From positions 44,725 through 108,724 of the forward strand of contig JBFMCR010000035.1 in assembly GCA_040754425.1 (NCBI GenBank): DNA of 64,000 nucleotides, given 5' to 3'. Shown here piece after piece: positions 25,003 through 33,759 of the stretch (within the stretch, counting starts at the first letter, position 1; each line of letters starts with the position of its first letter). Origin of the DNA: UBA6918 sp040754425. Its GTDB lineage: Bacteria; Pseudomonadota; Gammaproteobacteria; Burkholderiales; Thiobacillaceae. The notes below the pieces were generated by a model. The model ran no database searches. It had not been told where the DNA came from and was given only the letters and a program-made list of their open reading frames with translations. The position numbers and the translations under genes are program-made.

Positions 25003-25319
25003 AGATGAACGCCGTCATGTTGCGACTCTTTACTGTAGAAGACCACAGGCACCAGGGCAGGCTGGTTTACGAATGGCTGCTGGAGACGGGGCGTGAAATG
25101 GGCATTCCGGGCGGCTCGGCCTTCCGCGCCATCGCCGGCTACGGCCACGGCGGTCGCATGCACGAGGACAGCTTCTTCGAACTCGGCGGCAAGCTGCCGG
25201 TCGAGGTGATGTTCGCCGCCAGTGCGGAACAGGTCGATGCGCTGCTGGCGAGGGTGGCCGCTGAAGGCCTGCGCCTTTTTTATATCCGCACCGCGGCGGA
25301 AACCGGCACCACCGGTTGA
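24999..25319 (+). CDS. DUF190 protein linked to CrcB
   Basis: This is a 106-residue protein of the DUF190 family (MLRLFTVEDHRHQGRLVYEW, GIPGGSAFRAIAGYGHGG, LPVEVMFAASAEQVDALL), with a PII-like ferredoxin fold. It starts at the ATG overlapping the crcB stop; DUF190 genes are often found next to crcB and presumably modulate fluoride export. It is followed by the TauE-type gene three bases later. Confidence 0.88.
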   Translation: MKMNAVMLRLFTVEDHRHQGRLVYEWLLETGREMGIPGGSAFRAIAGYGHGGRMHEDSFFELGGKLPVEVMFAASAEQVDALLARVAAEGLRLFYIRTAAETGTTG

Positions 25320-25322
25320 TTG

Positions 25323-26075
25323 ATGGACCTCACCCTACAGTTCCTGCTGTTCGTCGCGTCGCTGCTGGCCAATTTCTTTTCCGCACTGTCCGGCGGCGGG
25401 GCCGGGCTGATCCAGTTTCCCATCCTGATCTTTCTGGGCCTATCGTTCAGCGTGGCGTTGGCCACGCACAAGGTCGCCAGCGTGGCGCTGGGGCTCGGGG
25501 CGACCGTGCGCCACCTGAAGGAAAGTCATCTTGCCCGGCGCGAGTCGCTCATCATCCTGGGCGCGGGACTTCCCGGCGTGGTGCTGGGCGCTTCCACCAT
25601 CCTCAGGGTGCCGGAAGACATAGCCACCTTCCTGCTGGGATTGTTGACGCTGAGCCTGGGCCTGTATTCCATCTTCAGGCCCCAACTCGGCATGGAGTAC
25701 GCGCCGCGCAATTGGCAGGGCGGCGGCCTCATTGCCGGTATGCTGGGCCTGTTCGTGATCGGCTTTCTCAACGGTTCCATCACCTCGGGCACGGGGCTCT
25801 TCCTCACCATCTGGCTGATCCGCCACTTCGGCCTGGATTACAAGCGTGCCGTAGCCTATACGCTGGTATTGTGCGGCCTGTTCTGGAACGGCACCGGCGC
25901 CCTGGTGCTGGGCTACCTCGGCACCATCGCCTGGGACTGGATGCCGGCCCTGCTTGCGGGCTCCATCATCGGCGGTTATCTTGGCAGCCATGTCGCCATC
26001 AGGAAGGGCAATTTGTGGATCAAGCGCTCGTTCGAGATCGTGACCATCCTGATTGGCTTGAAACTCATGTTATGA
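25323..26075 (+). CDS. TauE/SafE-family membrane exporter
   Basis: This 250-residue protein has about eight membrane helices. ANFFSALSGGGAGLIQFPIL and the repeated GLFVIGFLNGSITSGTGLFL are the TauE/SafE signature motifs. The family moves sulfite, sulfoacetate and other organosulfur anions across the inner membrane; the substrate here is unknown. The ATG at 25323 is preferred over the TTG one codon before. It overlaps tadA by ATGA. Confidence 0.9.
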   Translation: MDLTLQFLLFVASLLANFFSALSGGGAGLIQFPILIFLGLSFSVALATHKVASVALGLGATVRHLKESHLARRESLIILGAGLPGVVLGASTILRVPEDIATFLLGLLTLSLGLYSIFRPQLGMEYAPRNWQGGGLIAGMLGLFVIGFLNGSITSGTGLFLTIWLIRHFGLDYKRAVAYTLVLCGLFWNGTGALVLGYLGTIAWDWMPALLAGSIIGGYLGSHVAIRKGNLWIKRSFEIVTILIGLKLML

Positions 26076-26539
26076 ACGACGAGGACTACATGCGCGAAGC
26101 CCTGGCCCAGGCGCGCCTGGCCTGGGACAAGGGCGAGGTGCCGGTGGGCGCCGTGGTGGTGAAGGACGGCGCCATCGTCGGGCGCGGCTTCAACCAGCCC
26201 ATTTCCACCCATGATCCCAGCGCGCACGCCGAAATCATGGCTTTGCGCGATGCGGCGAAGAACATCGGCAACTACCGCCTGGTCGATTCCACCCTGTATG
26301 TCACCTTCGAGCCCTGCGCCATGTGCGCCGGCGCCATCTTCCACGCGCGCGTGAAGCGCGTTGTCTACGGCGCCACGGAATACAAGACCGGCGCGGCCGG
26401 CAGCATCGTCAACCTGTTCGCCGAGCCGAAACTGAATTTCCATGCCGAAATCGAAGGCGGCGTGCTGGCCGAAGAGTGCGGCAGGCTGGTAAGCGACTTC
26501 TTCGACGAGCGCCGGCGCCAGAACAAGGGCGAACAGTGA
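26072..26539 (+). CDS. tadA: tRNA-specific adenosine deaminase TadA
   Basis: This 155-residue zinc deaminase has HAEIMAL (zinc His and catalytic Glu) and PCAMCAGAI (two zinc Cys). It changes adenosine 34 to inosine in tRNA-Arg(ACG) and is essential in most bacteria. GRGFNQPISTHDPSAHAE and GAAGSIVNLF are typical of TadA rather than of other cytidine-deaminase relatives. It overlaps the genes on both sides and so belongs to one tightly coupled operon from crcB to the L,D-transpeptidase. Confidence 0.95.
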   Translation: MNDEDYMREALAQARLAWDKGEVPVGAVVVKDGAIVGRGFNQPISTHDPSAHAEIMALRDAAKNIGNYRLVDSTLYVTFEPCAMCAGAIFHARVKRVVYGATEYKTGAAGSIVNLFAEPKLNFHAEIEGGVLAEECGRLVSDFFDERRRQNKGEQ

Positions 26540-27039
26540 TGGCCAAGTATTCCATCGACATCGACAGCCGCCTGCAGCGCTTGTATCTGTGGGAGGATCA
26601 GCCCGACCACCAGGACAGACAACTGATTCGCGAATATCCGGTTTCCACGGCAAAAAACGGGCTGGGCGAGCGCAGCGGCAGCTTCTGCACCCCGCGCGGC
26701 CGGCATCGCATTGCCGAAAAGATCGGCGATGGCCAGCCCATGTTCAGCGTGTTCAGAACACGCGTGCCCACGGGCGAAATCTGGTCGCCGCAACTCTCGT
26801 CCAGCGAACCCGGACGCGACTGGATACTCAGCCGCATCCTCTGGCTGGAGGGACTGGAAGAGGGGAAGAACAAGGGCGGCACAGTCGACACCCACGCGCG
26901 CTACATCTACATCCACGGTACCGACGAGGAACACCTCATCGGCAGCCCTGCCTCGCATGGCTGCATCCGCATGAAGAATGCGGACATCATCGACCTGTTC
27001 AAAATGGTCGAGGAAGGCACAGAGGTCCGCATCAGTTGA
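26539..27039 (+). CDS. L,D-transpeptidase (YkuD domain)
   Basis: This 166-residue protein has the catalytic motif HGTDEEHLIGSPASHGCIRM near residues 135-154, with the His, Ser-His-Gly-Cys and Arg residues of YkuD enzymes. It has no signal peptide, unlike classical cell-wall cross-linkers, so it may act after export by another route or on cytoplasmic or recycled muropeptides. It shares the base of its ATG with the tadA TGA (TGATG) and ends the operon. Confidence 0.88.
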   Translation: MAKYSIDIDSRLQRLYLWEDQPDHQDRQLIREYPVSTAKNGLGERSGSFCTPRGRHRIAEKIGDGQPMFSVFRTRVPTGEIWSPQLSSSEPGRDWILSRILWLEGLEEGKNKGGTVDTHARYIYIHGTDEEHLIGSPASHGCIRMKNADIIDLFKMVEEGTEVRIS

Positions 27040-27044
27040 AAAAA

Positions 27045-27062
27045 TGCCCGCTGTTGCGGGCA
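27045..27062 (-). terminator. Terminator for minus-strand transcripts from the dap operon
   Basis: TGCCCGC and GCGGGCA pair around TGTT. On the minus strand the stem is followed by TTTTTT, as in an intrinsic terminator; on the plus strand there is no T run. It lies 200 bp beyond the outermost dapD-end copy and fits the native end of the dapC-dapD transcript. Nothing else is recognised in 27063-27262. Confidence 0.75.
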
Positions 27063-27501
27063 CAAAGCTGTTAAGGGAAGGTTACAGCAAGCTTACCTTG
27101 ATTGCGTGCCGACTTCTGTCCGACATGCTTGTTGTCGTAGGCATTGCCGCATCAACGGCATTAATCAATGCCCTGGTGTATTCCTAAACGGCACTTTGTC
27201 GGCTTTCTTGAGGGCCTTTGTGCGATGAGTGCACAAGACCTTTTGCATGGCGCGCTCAGATGCCGCGCAGCAGTTCGTTGATGCCGACCTTGCTCAAGGT
27301 TTTGGCTGCGGCCGCCGCTTCGCGGCTTAACATCGGCTGCGCCGATGTTAGCCTTCGCCGAAACGCTGTCCCGCGGCTTCGATCAAGGATATCGGTTAAA
27401 TCCCGCGCAGCAGTTCGTTGATGCCGACCTTGCTCAAGGTTTTGGCTGCGGCCGCCGCTTCGCGGCTTAACATCGGCTGCGCCGATGTTAGCCTTCGCCG
27501 A

Positions 27502-27601
27502 NNNNNNNNNNNNNNNNNNNNNNNNNNNNNNNNNNNNNNNNNNNNNNNNNNNNNNNNNNNNNNNNNNNNNNNNNNNNNNNNNNNNNNNNNNNNNNNNNNN
27601 N
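27502..27601. other. Assembly gap of 100 Ns within the tandem array
   Basis: The gap interrupts the 140-bp array. The flanking bases correspond to unit positions 27361 and 27306, so if only further units are missing the true length should be 84 bp plus a multiple of 140 bp. One hundred Ns is a conventional placeholder. A larger inserted element hidden here cannot be excluded. Confidence 0.95.
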
Positions 27602-27691
27602 CTGCGGCCGCCGCTTCGCGGCTTAACATCGGCTGCGCCGATGTTAGCCTTCGCCGAAACGCTGTCCCGTGGCTTCGATCAAGGATATCGG

Positions 27692-28516
<825 letters not shown>

Positions 28517-28551
28517 GGCATTTCCTGTAAATGGTGGGTTGAGAAAGAGGG

Positions 28552-28836
28552 CTAGCGGATTGCACAAAATTCGCTGTCGGTGCGGGTCCAGAACAGACGA
28601 GCCGCAATGTCAGGGTGGGATTGTAAGGCCTTGAGCGTGCTTTGGATGCGCCATTCCGGCTCATTGGCACCGAACAGCACGGTCACCTTGCCGTTTTGTG
28701 CGATGTCGTATTCGACGAACAGCGCACCTTGCTGCTCCATGATCTGGTTCACGATATATTCAAGTTCGGCGGCCTTTTCTGCCCAGACCGAGGCACTGAA
28801 CAGCAACAGGGCGAGCCCAAGCTTTGCGGTCATCAT
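28552..28836 (-). CDS. Small secreted protein of the dap operon, paralogue 2
   Basis: This 94-residue protein has a signal peptide (GLALLLFSASVWA). The mature part has EYDIAQNGKVTVLFGANEPE, then IQSTLKALQSHPDIAARLFW and a C-terminal SEFCAIR. It shares the layout of the gene just upstream: a short N-terminal region, a strand ending in LFG, a helix with HPDI and a final FC motif. The two overlap by ATGA, so they are coupled and probably arose by tandem duplication. The function is unknown. The conserved single C-terminal cysteine could form an intermolecular disulfide between the two. Confidence 0.75.
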   Translation of the reverse strand: MMTAKLGLALLLFSASVWAEKAAELEYIVNQIMEQQGALFVEYDIAQNGKVTVLFGANEPEWRIQSTLKALQSHPDIAARLFWTRTDSEFCAIR

Positions 28837-29114
28837 CAGGGCAGGGAGCAGAAATTCCTGGAACTGCGCTCTGCCAGCACACCTGGAATGTCCGGATGCT
28901 TGCGCATGCGCTCGACAATGCGGATGTAGTCCTTCTCGTCCACGGCGGGGCCGAACAGGATGTCGACGAAGCCGTCGCCGCGGAAGGAATAGGACACGTT
29001 TTCCATGTTCTCGTCGAACAGGATGTTGGTGACAGCGTCCTCGGACTCCATAGGTCCTGCAAAAGCGGACACGGCTAACAGCAGGGAAACGAATACAGCG
29101 GGCAATTGACGCAT
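28836..29114 (-). CDS. Small secreted protein of the dap operon, paralogue 1
   Basis: This is a 92-residue protein from the ATG at 29114, 2 bp after the dapC stop. The signal peptide is MRQLPAVFVSLLLAVSAFA. The mature part has VSYSFRGDGFVDILFGPAVD, then MRKHPDIPGVLAERSS and the end NFCSLP. LFG, HPDI and FC are shared with the next gene. A longer upstream frame overlapping dapC is a shadow. No known family is recognised. The conserved place between two lysine-pathway genes is likely positional rather than functional. Confidence 0.75.
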   Translation of the reverse strand: MRQLPAVFVSLLLAVSAFAGPMESEDAVTNILFDENMENVSYSFRGDGFVDILFGPAVDEKDYIRIVERMRKHPDIPGVLAERSSRNFCSLP

Positions 29115-29116
29115 GA

Positions 29117-30310
29117 TTACCCCTCCTTGATGAAATCGACTATACGTTGTGCGGCATCCTGGCATTGTTGCAGACTGTCGACCAGGGCGATGCGCACCAT
29201 GCCCCTGCCGGGGTTCTGCCCCTTGGCTTCGCGTGCGAGGAAGCTGCCGGGCAGCACGGTGACGTGCTTGCGCGCATAGAGCTCGCGGGCAAAAGCCGTG
29301 TCGTCTCCGCCCGGAACCTCGGCCCAGAGATAGAAGGCGGCATCGGGCATGGGCGCGCGCATCACGCCGTTCAAGACCGGCTGCACGGCAGCGAATTTTT
29401 CCGCGTACAGGCGGCGGTTTTCCACGACGTGCGCCTCGTCGGCCCAGGCCACGGCGCTGGCCGCCTGCACCATGGGCGACATGGCCGAACCGTGGTAGGT
29501 ACGATAGAGCTGGAATTGCTTCATCACCTCGGCGTCGCCGGCCGCGAAGCCCGAGCGCAGGCCGGGCACGTTGGAACGCTTGGACAGCGAATTGAACACG
29601 ACCAGATTTTTGTGGCCGCGCCCGAGCTGCTTCGCCGCGGTCAGCGCGCCCAAGGGCGGGCGGGCTTCGTCGAAGTAGATTTCCGAATAGCACTCGTCGC
29701 TGGCGATGACGAAGCCGTGCCGCTCAGCGAGGTCGAACAGGGTTTTCCATTCCTCGAGCGCCATCACCTTGCCGGTGGGATTGCCGGGCGAGCACACATA
29801 GACCAGCTGCACCGTCTCCCACAGGTCTTCGGGCACGCTTTCCCAGGCCATGCGATAACCGTTGCCGGCCGTGGTGTTGAGGTAATAGGGCGTGGCGCCG
29901 GCGAGCAGGGCGGCGCCTTCGTAGATCTGGTAGAAGGGATTGGGCGAGACCACGCGCTTCTTGTGGCGGGTGGGGTCGACCACGGCCTGGGCGAAGGCGA
30001 ACAAGGCCTCGCGGCTGCCGTTGACGGGCAGCACTTCCGTGGCCGGATCGGGTTCGACGCCGTAACGCCTGCCGCACCAGGCTGCGATGGATTGGCGCAG
30101 GGCGTCCGAGCCCTGAGTCGGCGGATAATTCGACAAACCGGCCATGTTGGCCGCCAAAGCCTCTTTGATAAACTCCGGCGTGGCGTGCTTGGGCTCGCCG
30201 ATCGACAGGTTAATGGGCGCGAGCGCAGCGCTGGGGGATACTCCGGCAAACAGTTCGCGCAGCTTCTGGAAGGGATAGGGCTGAAGTTGGTCGAGCCTGG
30301 AATTCATCAT
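29117..30310 (-). CDS. dapC: Succinyldiaminopimelate transaminase DapC
   Basis: This 397-residue fold-type I PLP aminotransferase has INLSIGEPKHATPEFIKEAL, SNYPPTQGSDALRQSIAAW, VCSPGNPTGKVM, ASDECYSEIYFDE and FNSLSKRSNVPGLRSGFAAG with the PLP lysine. It makes N-succinyl-LL-2,6-diaminopimelate, directly following DapD in the pathway. Betaproteobacteria usually encode dapC near dapD. It heads the four-gene operon and is back-to-back with the transporter gene at 30352. Confidence 0.92.
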   Translation of the reverse strand: MMNSRLDQLQPYPFQKLRELFAGVSPSAALAPINLSIGEPKHATPEFIKEALAANMAGLSNYPPTQGSDALRQSIAAWCGRRYGVEPDPATEVLPVNGSREALFAFAQAVVDPTRHKKRVVSPNPFYQIYEGAALLAGATPYYLNTTAGNGYRMAWESVPEDLWETVQLVYVCSPGNPTGKVMALEEWKTLFDLAERHGFVIASDECYSEIYFDEARPPLGALTAAKQLGRGHKNLVVFNSLSKRSNVPGLRSGFAAGDAEVMKQFQLYRTYHGSAMSPMVQAASAVAWADEAHVVENRRLYAEKFAAVQPVLNGVMRAPMPDAAFYLWAEVPGGDDTAFARELYARKHVTVLPGSFLAREAKGQNPGRGMVRIALVDSLQQCQDAAQRIVDFIKEG

Positions 30311-30351
30311 CGATGCATGGCCAAAGCCTGAAACGACGGATTTTACACCCT

Positions 30352-31233
30352 ATGACTTTGCGTTTTTTGCCCGTGCTGGGGCTGCTGTTCGGCGCCAGCA
30401 TGTGGGGCCTGATCTGGTATCCCTACCGCATTCTCCAGGACTTCGGCGTGGGCGGCGTGGTGTCCTCGCTCGCGTCCTATGCCATCCCGCTGGCGCTGAT
30501 GCTGCCGTTTTGCCGGAAGCAGCTTTGGGCCGCACGCACCCATGCCGGTTGGCTGCTGGTGCTGTCGCTGGCCTCGGGCTGGACCAACATGGGCTACGTG
30601 CTGGCGGTGATCGGCGGCGAAGTCATGCGCGTGGTGCTGCTGTTTTATCTGGCCCCGGTGTGGACGGTGATTTTCTCGCGCGTGCTGCTGGGAGAAAAAC
30701 TTTCCGTCCGGGGCTGGCTCATCATGGCGTTTTCCTTCACCGGTGCGCTCATCATGCTGTGGCCGCAAAACGGCGGCCTGCCGCTGCCCGCCAATGATGC
30801 CGAATGGATCGCCCTTTCCGCCGGCGCCACCTTCGCGCTGGCCAATGTGGTGTCGCGCAAGGTGGGTGAAGTGGACATCCGGGCAAGGTCGATGGCCGTC
30901 TTCGGCGGCGTGACCATCGTTGCCGTGATAGCGCTCGCGCTGGAAACCGGGCCGTTCGCCTTTGTCGCCAAAGCCACGACGACGATCTGGCTGCTGTTGC
31001 TGGGCGTGGGCCTGTGCATCGGCCTCATGACCCTGGCCGTGCAGTACGGGCTCAGCCACACCCCGGCCAATCGGGCCATCGTCATATTCCTGTTCGAACT
31101 GGTGGTGGCCGCCATCGCTTCCTGGTTTCTGGCCAACGAAGCCATGACCCCGCGCGAATGGCTGGGCGGCGCCATGATCGTCGCCGGCAGCCTGTTTTCC
31201 GGCCACATGGAGGGCAAGCGTGAAAATCCATAG
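30352..31233 (+). CDS. EamA/DMT-family transporter
   Basis: This 293-residue protein has ten membrane helices arranged as two EamA repeats (first from FLPVLGLLFGASMWGLIWYP, second from LSAGATFALANVVSRKVG). It belongs to the drug/metabolite transporter superfamily, which commonly exports amino acids or other metabolites; the substrate is unknown. The ATG at 30352 begins directly with the first helix. An alternative ATG at 30313 would leave only two bases to the divergent dapC start. It overlaps the VOC gene by 14 bp. Confidence 0.85.
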   Translation: MTLRFLPVLGLLFGASMWGLIWYPYRILQDFGVGGVVSSLASYAIPLALMLPFCRKQLWAARTHAGWLLVLSLASGWTNMGYVLAVIGGEVMRVVLLFYLAPVWTVIFSRVLLGEKLSVRGWLIMAFSFTGALIMLWPQNGGLPLPANDAEWIALSAGATFALANVVSRKVGEVDIRARSMAVFGGVTIVAVIALALETGPFAFVAKATTTIWLLLLGVGLCIGLMTLAVQYGLSHTPANRAIVIFLFELVVAAIASWFLANEAMTPREWLGGAMIVAGSLFSGHMEGKRENP

Positions 31234-31603
31234 CCTGCTGCACTGTTCGATGCTGGTGGAGGACCTGGCGCGTGCGCGCGCTTTCTACGAAAGCGTGCTG
31301 GGACTGGTGCCCAGTCCCAGGGGGCCCGCCATGAGCTTCGACGGCGTGTGGTACGAACTCGGCATGCAGCAGATTCACCTGTTGTGTCTAAACAATCCGG
31401 AAAAAGGCCTGATGCGGCCCGAACACGGCGGCCGTGACCGCCATGTGGCTCTGGGCGTAGGCTCGATTGCCGAACTCGCCCGCCGCCTCGATGCGGCCGG
31501 CATACCTTATACCCGCAGCCAGTCGGGGAGGGCGGCTTTGTTTTGCCGGGATCCGGATCAGAATGCGCTCGAGTTTGTGGAAACCCCAGCGCCTGAGCGC
31601 TAA
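31220..31603 (+). CDS. VOC-superfamily (glyoxalase-like) protein
   Basis: This 127-residue protein starts from a GTG inside the transporter gene. HCSMLVEDLARARAFYESVL is the first beta-alpha-beta unit with a metal-binding His. HVALGVGSIAELARRLDAAG opens the second, and FCRDPDQNALEFVE gives the closing metal Glu. VOC proteins include glyoxalases, extradiol dioxygenases and resistance proteins; this one is close to the generic small group. It is translationally coupled to the transporter. Confidence 0.85.
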   Translation: MKIHSLLHCSMLVEDLARARAFYESVLGLVPSPRGPAMSFDGVWYELGMQQIHLLCLNNPEKGLMRPEHGGRDRHVALGVGSIAELARRLDAAGIPYTRSQSGRAALFCRDPDQNALEFVETPAPER

Positions 31604-31637
31604 GCACCGGCTGAAGCCGGTCCCCGCTTCGCGCCGA

Positions 31638-32090
31638 TCAGTCTGTCCTTGTCGGTATCAGCAAAAGCGGAATGGGGGACAGGCGGGTCATCTCCTCGGC
31701 CACGCTGCCGGGCTGCAGGCTCTTGAAACCATGCTGGCCATGGATGCCCATCACCAGCAGCTTGGCCGGCCAGCGCGATATTTCGTCAAGTATGACCGCT
31801 TCGACACGCTGGCTCGGGGCGGCATTCAGCGCCGCAGTCTCGGCTTCGTATCCTGCAGCCGCAACCGTTTCGCGCACTGTCGACATGATGTCATCGGCAG
31901 TTTGGCCCGCTGCTGCGCTCGCGGCCTGAACCTGGCCAGCCTGGTCCGGACCGACAGGTGCCTGTGCCGATTCAACGACATGGATGACGCGCAGGCTGGC
32001 GGATAGCCTTTTGGCGAGTTCGGTTCCGCATTTCAACGCCTGCCATGAACTCTCGCTTCCGTCCACGGCAACCAGAATCCTCGAATACAT
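31638..32090 (-). CDS. Universal stress protein
   Basis: This 150-residue UspA domain has ILVAVDGSESSWQALKCGTE at the start and the ATP-binding GIHGQHGFKSLQPGSVAEE near the end. It begins at the ATG at 32090 after AGGGGAA; longer in-frame starts lack homology. Usp proteins bind ATP and aid survival under starvation or low oxygen. It is divergent from the dksA-like gene. Confidence 0.92.
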   Translation of the reverse strand: MYSRILVAVDGSESSWQALKCGTELAKRLSASLRVIHVVESAQAPVGPDQAGQVQAASAAAGQTADDIMSTVRETVAAAGYEAETAALNAAPSQRVEAVILDEISRWPAKLLVMGIHGQHGFKSLQPGSVAEEMTRLSPIPLLLIPTRTD

Positions 32091-32242
32091 AAGTTCCCCT
32101 TTCCCGTTTGTTGGCCCGGCGATCATCCCATGATGAGTATAGGATTTAAATTTCCTGCTCGGCCGGGCGGAAGCCTTTTGCCTTGCCAGGGTTGACGGAA
32201 TTCCTATCATGAAAGTAAAGACCCCAAAGAGAAAGACGGAAA

Positions 32243-32641
32243 ATGAGCCATCTCAACAATGCCGATCTCGGCAAAATCACCCAAAAGCTGCGCGAGCGGC
32301 AGAAAGCCTTGTTGGAGGAAGTGCGCGACGAGTACGACCAGCGCGACAACCAGCAATTGATCGAACTGATGGGACGCGAACCCGGAGACAGCGCAGACGT
32401 GTCGCTGGCGGACGCCGTAGCCGACCTGAACATTCTCATGGCCGATCGGCAGGTACAGGAATTGCGCGAGATCGAAGCCGCCTATGCGCGCATCAAGGCC
32501 GGCGATTTCGGCATCTGCAGCGATTGCGGGGCCGAAATCCCGGCACAGCGCCTTCTGGCTTACCCCACCGCCACGCGCTGCATGGCTTGCCAGGAAAGAC
32601 ACGAGCAGCTTTTTGCACAGGAGGGGCGGCCGAAACTCTAG
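32243..32641 (+). CDS. DksA/TraR-family zinc-finger protein
   Basis: This 132-residue protein has a helical N-terminal hairpin (about residues 5-85) and a C4 zinc finger, FGICSDCGAEIPAQRLLAYP then CMACQ. The coiled-coil tip carries acidic residues (REPGDSADVSLADAVADLN) as in DksA. It is shorter than true DksA (about 150 residues) and closer to the stress-linked TraR/YocK group. It probably modulates RNA polymerase. It lies 58 bp upstream of hpf. Confidence 0.88.
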   Translation: MSHLNNADLGKITQKLRERQKALLEEVRDEYDQRDNQQLIELMGREPGDSADVSLADAVADLNILMADRQVQELREIEAAYARIKAGDFGICSDCGAEIPAQRLLAYPTATRCMACQERHEQLFAQEGRPKL

Positions 32642-32699
32642 CCGGACCGGCCATCCACTTTGCCTGCAATGCCGCAAGGCACTGACTTAAGGAGTCATC

Positions 32700-33245
32700 A
32701 TGCAAGTTCCCCTGCAAATCACTTTTCATGACGTCCCGCATTCGGACGCCCTGGAAAACCATATCCGCGAGAAAGTGCAGAAGCTCGAACAGTTCTACTC
32801 GGGGCTGATCGCCTGCAAGGTGGTGGTCGACCAGCCGGGACAGCACCAGCACAAGGGCAAGCCTTTCAACATCCGCATAGACCTGACCGTGCCAGGCGCT
32901 GAGATCGTGGTCGACCGCCAGCAGGACGAAGACGTGTACGTCGCCTTGCGCGATGCCTTCAATGCCGCGCGCCGCAAGCTCGAAGATTACGGCAGGCGCC
33001 AGCGTCTGGAAGTTAAGACGCATGAGCCTGTATTGTCAGGAAAAGTGGCGCGCCTGGTGCCGGAGGAACGCTACGGCTTCATTACCGGCATCGACGGGCG
33101 CGAATACTATTTTTCGGCCATGAATCTGGCGAACGGCAGCTATGACGATCTGTCCGAAGGCGACGAAGTGCACTTCCTGGAGGACGCCGGCAAGGACGGT
33201 TTGCAGGCCAGGCGGGTCACCCTGCGCAAGCACGAAGAAGCCTAG
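32700..33245 (+). CDS. HPF/RaiA ribosome-associated factor fused to a cold-shock domain
   Basis: This is a 181-residue two-domain protein. Residues 1-100 form the HPF/RaiA fold (MQVPLQITFHDVPHSDALEN, then DEDVYVALRDAFNAARRKLE). Residues 110-175 form a cold-shock-like OB fold (GKVARLVPEERYGFITGIDG, then YYFSAMNL). The first binds 30S ribosomes during dormancy; the second should bind nucleic acid. An RBS AAGGAG precedes the ATG. The tail replaces the dimerising C-terminal domain of long HPF. Confidence 0.88.
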   Translation: MQVPLQITFHDVPHSDALENHIREKVQKLEQFYSGLIACKVVVDQPGQHQHKGKPFNIRIDLTVPGAEIVVDRQQDEDVYVALRDAFNAARRKLEDYGRRQRLEVKTHEPVLSGKVARLVPEERYGFITGIDGREYYFSAMNLANGSYDDLSEGDEVHFLEDAGKDGLQARRVTLRKHEEA

Positions 33246-33295
33246 CCCGCGACATCGGTACGGAAACGAGGCGGCATGAATTGCCGCTTCTTTTT

Positions 33296-33685
33296 TCAGA
33301 ACTGGTTCTTGTTTTCCAGGTTGCGGATCAGTACCAGATGGCGGCAGGTCCCGTGCAGGCGGCCCTGGCGCACGGCGACCATGACGGCGATGGTGTTGCC
33401 GTCAGCGTGCATTGCCTCCATGGGCATTTCGCTGAACTGGCCGGTGTGCCTTTCCAGTGCAGGAAGAATCCGGCTGACGGGTTCACCCAGTATGGCCACT
33501 TCGGGGTAGCCGAAGAGGCTGAAAGCCGTGTCCCCATAGGTGCAAATGCGGTAGTCGGCATCCAGTGTCATTGCGGTATATGGGATATAGCTGCGGCGGG
33601 TCTTTTTCCCGCTGATGACGGTTTGCTCTGGCACTTTGACCCCCTTCGTCTCGGTGTATTGCTTAATGTGCGCTACAACTGCCAC
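33296..33685 (-). CDS. Small PAS-domain protein
   Basis: This 129-residue protein has a PAS-like core: TLDADYRICTYGDTAFSLFG, then LGEPVSRILPALERH and TIAVMVAVRQGRLHGTCRHL. There is no kinase, HTH or cyclase domain, so it would be a stand-alone sensor or adaptor. The fold call rests on the pattern of an N-terminal sensing strand, GYP/LG turn and a two-strand end; confidence is moderate. It is separated by 74 bp from the downstream end of the kinase gene. Confidence 0.65.
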   Translation of the reverse strand: MAVVAHIKQYTETKGVKVPEQTVISGKKTRRSYIPYTAMTLDADYRICTYGDTAFSLFGYPEVAILGEPVSRILPALERHTGQFSEMPMEAMHADGNTIAVMVAVRQGRLHGTCRHLVLIRNLENKNQF

Positions 33686-33759
33686 GCTAGTAGATATTTA
33701 CTAGCGGGGATTGTCAATATAACCAAAGTCAGAGGTCAGCGCCCCAACGAGTTCAATAG

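Noticed and set aside
26978..27187. Short plus-strand frame ending in a hydrophobic stretch
   Set aside because: It overlaps the end of the L,D-transpeptidase and crosses a terminator hairpin, has no ribosome-binding site and no homology.
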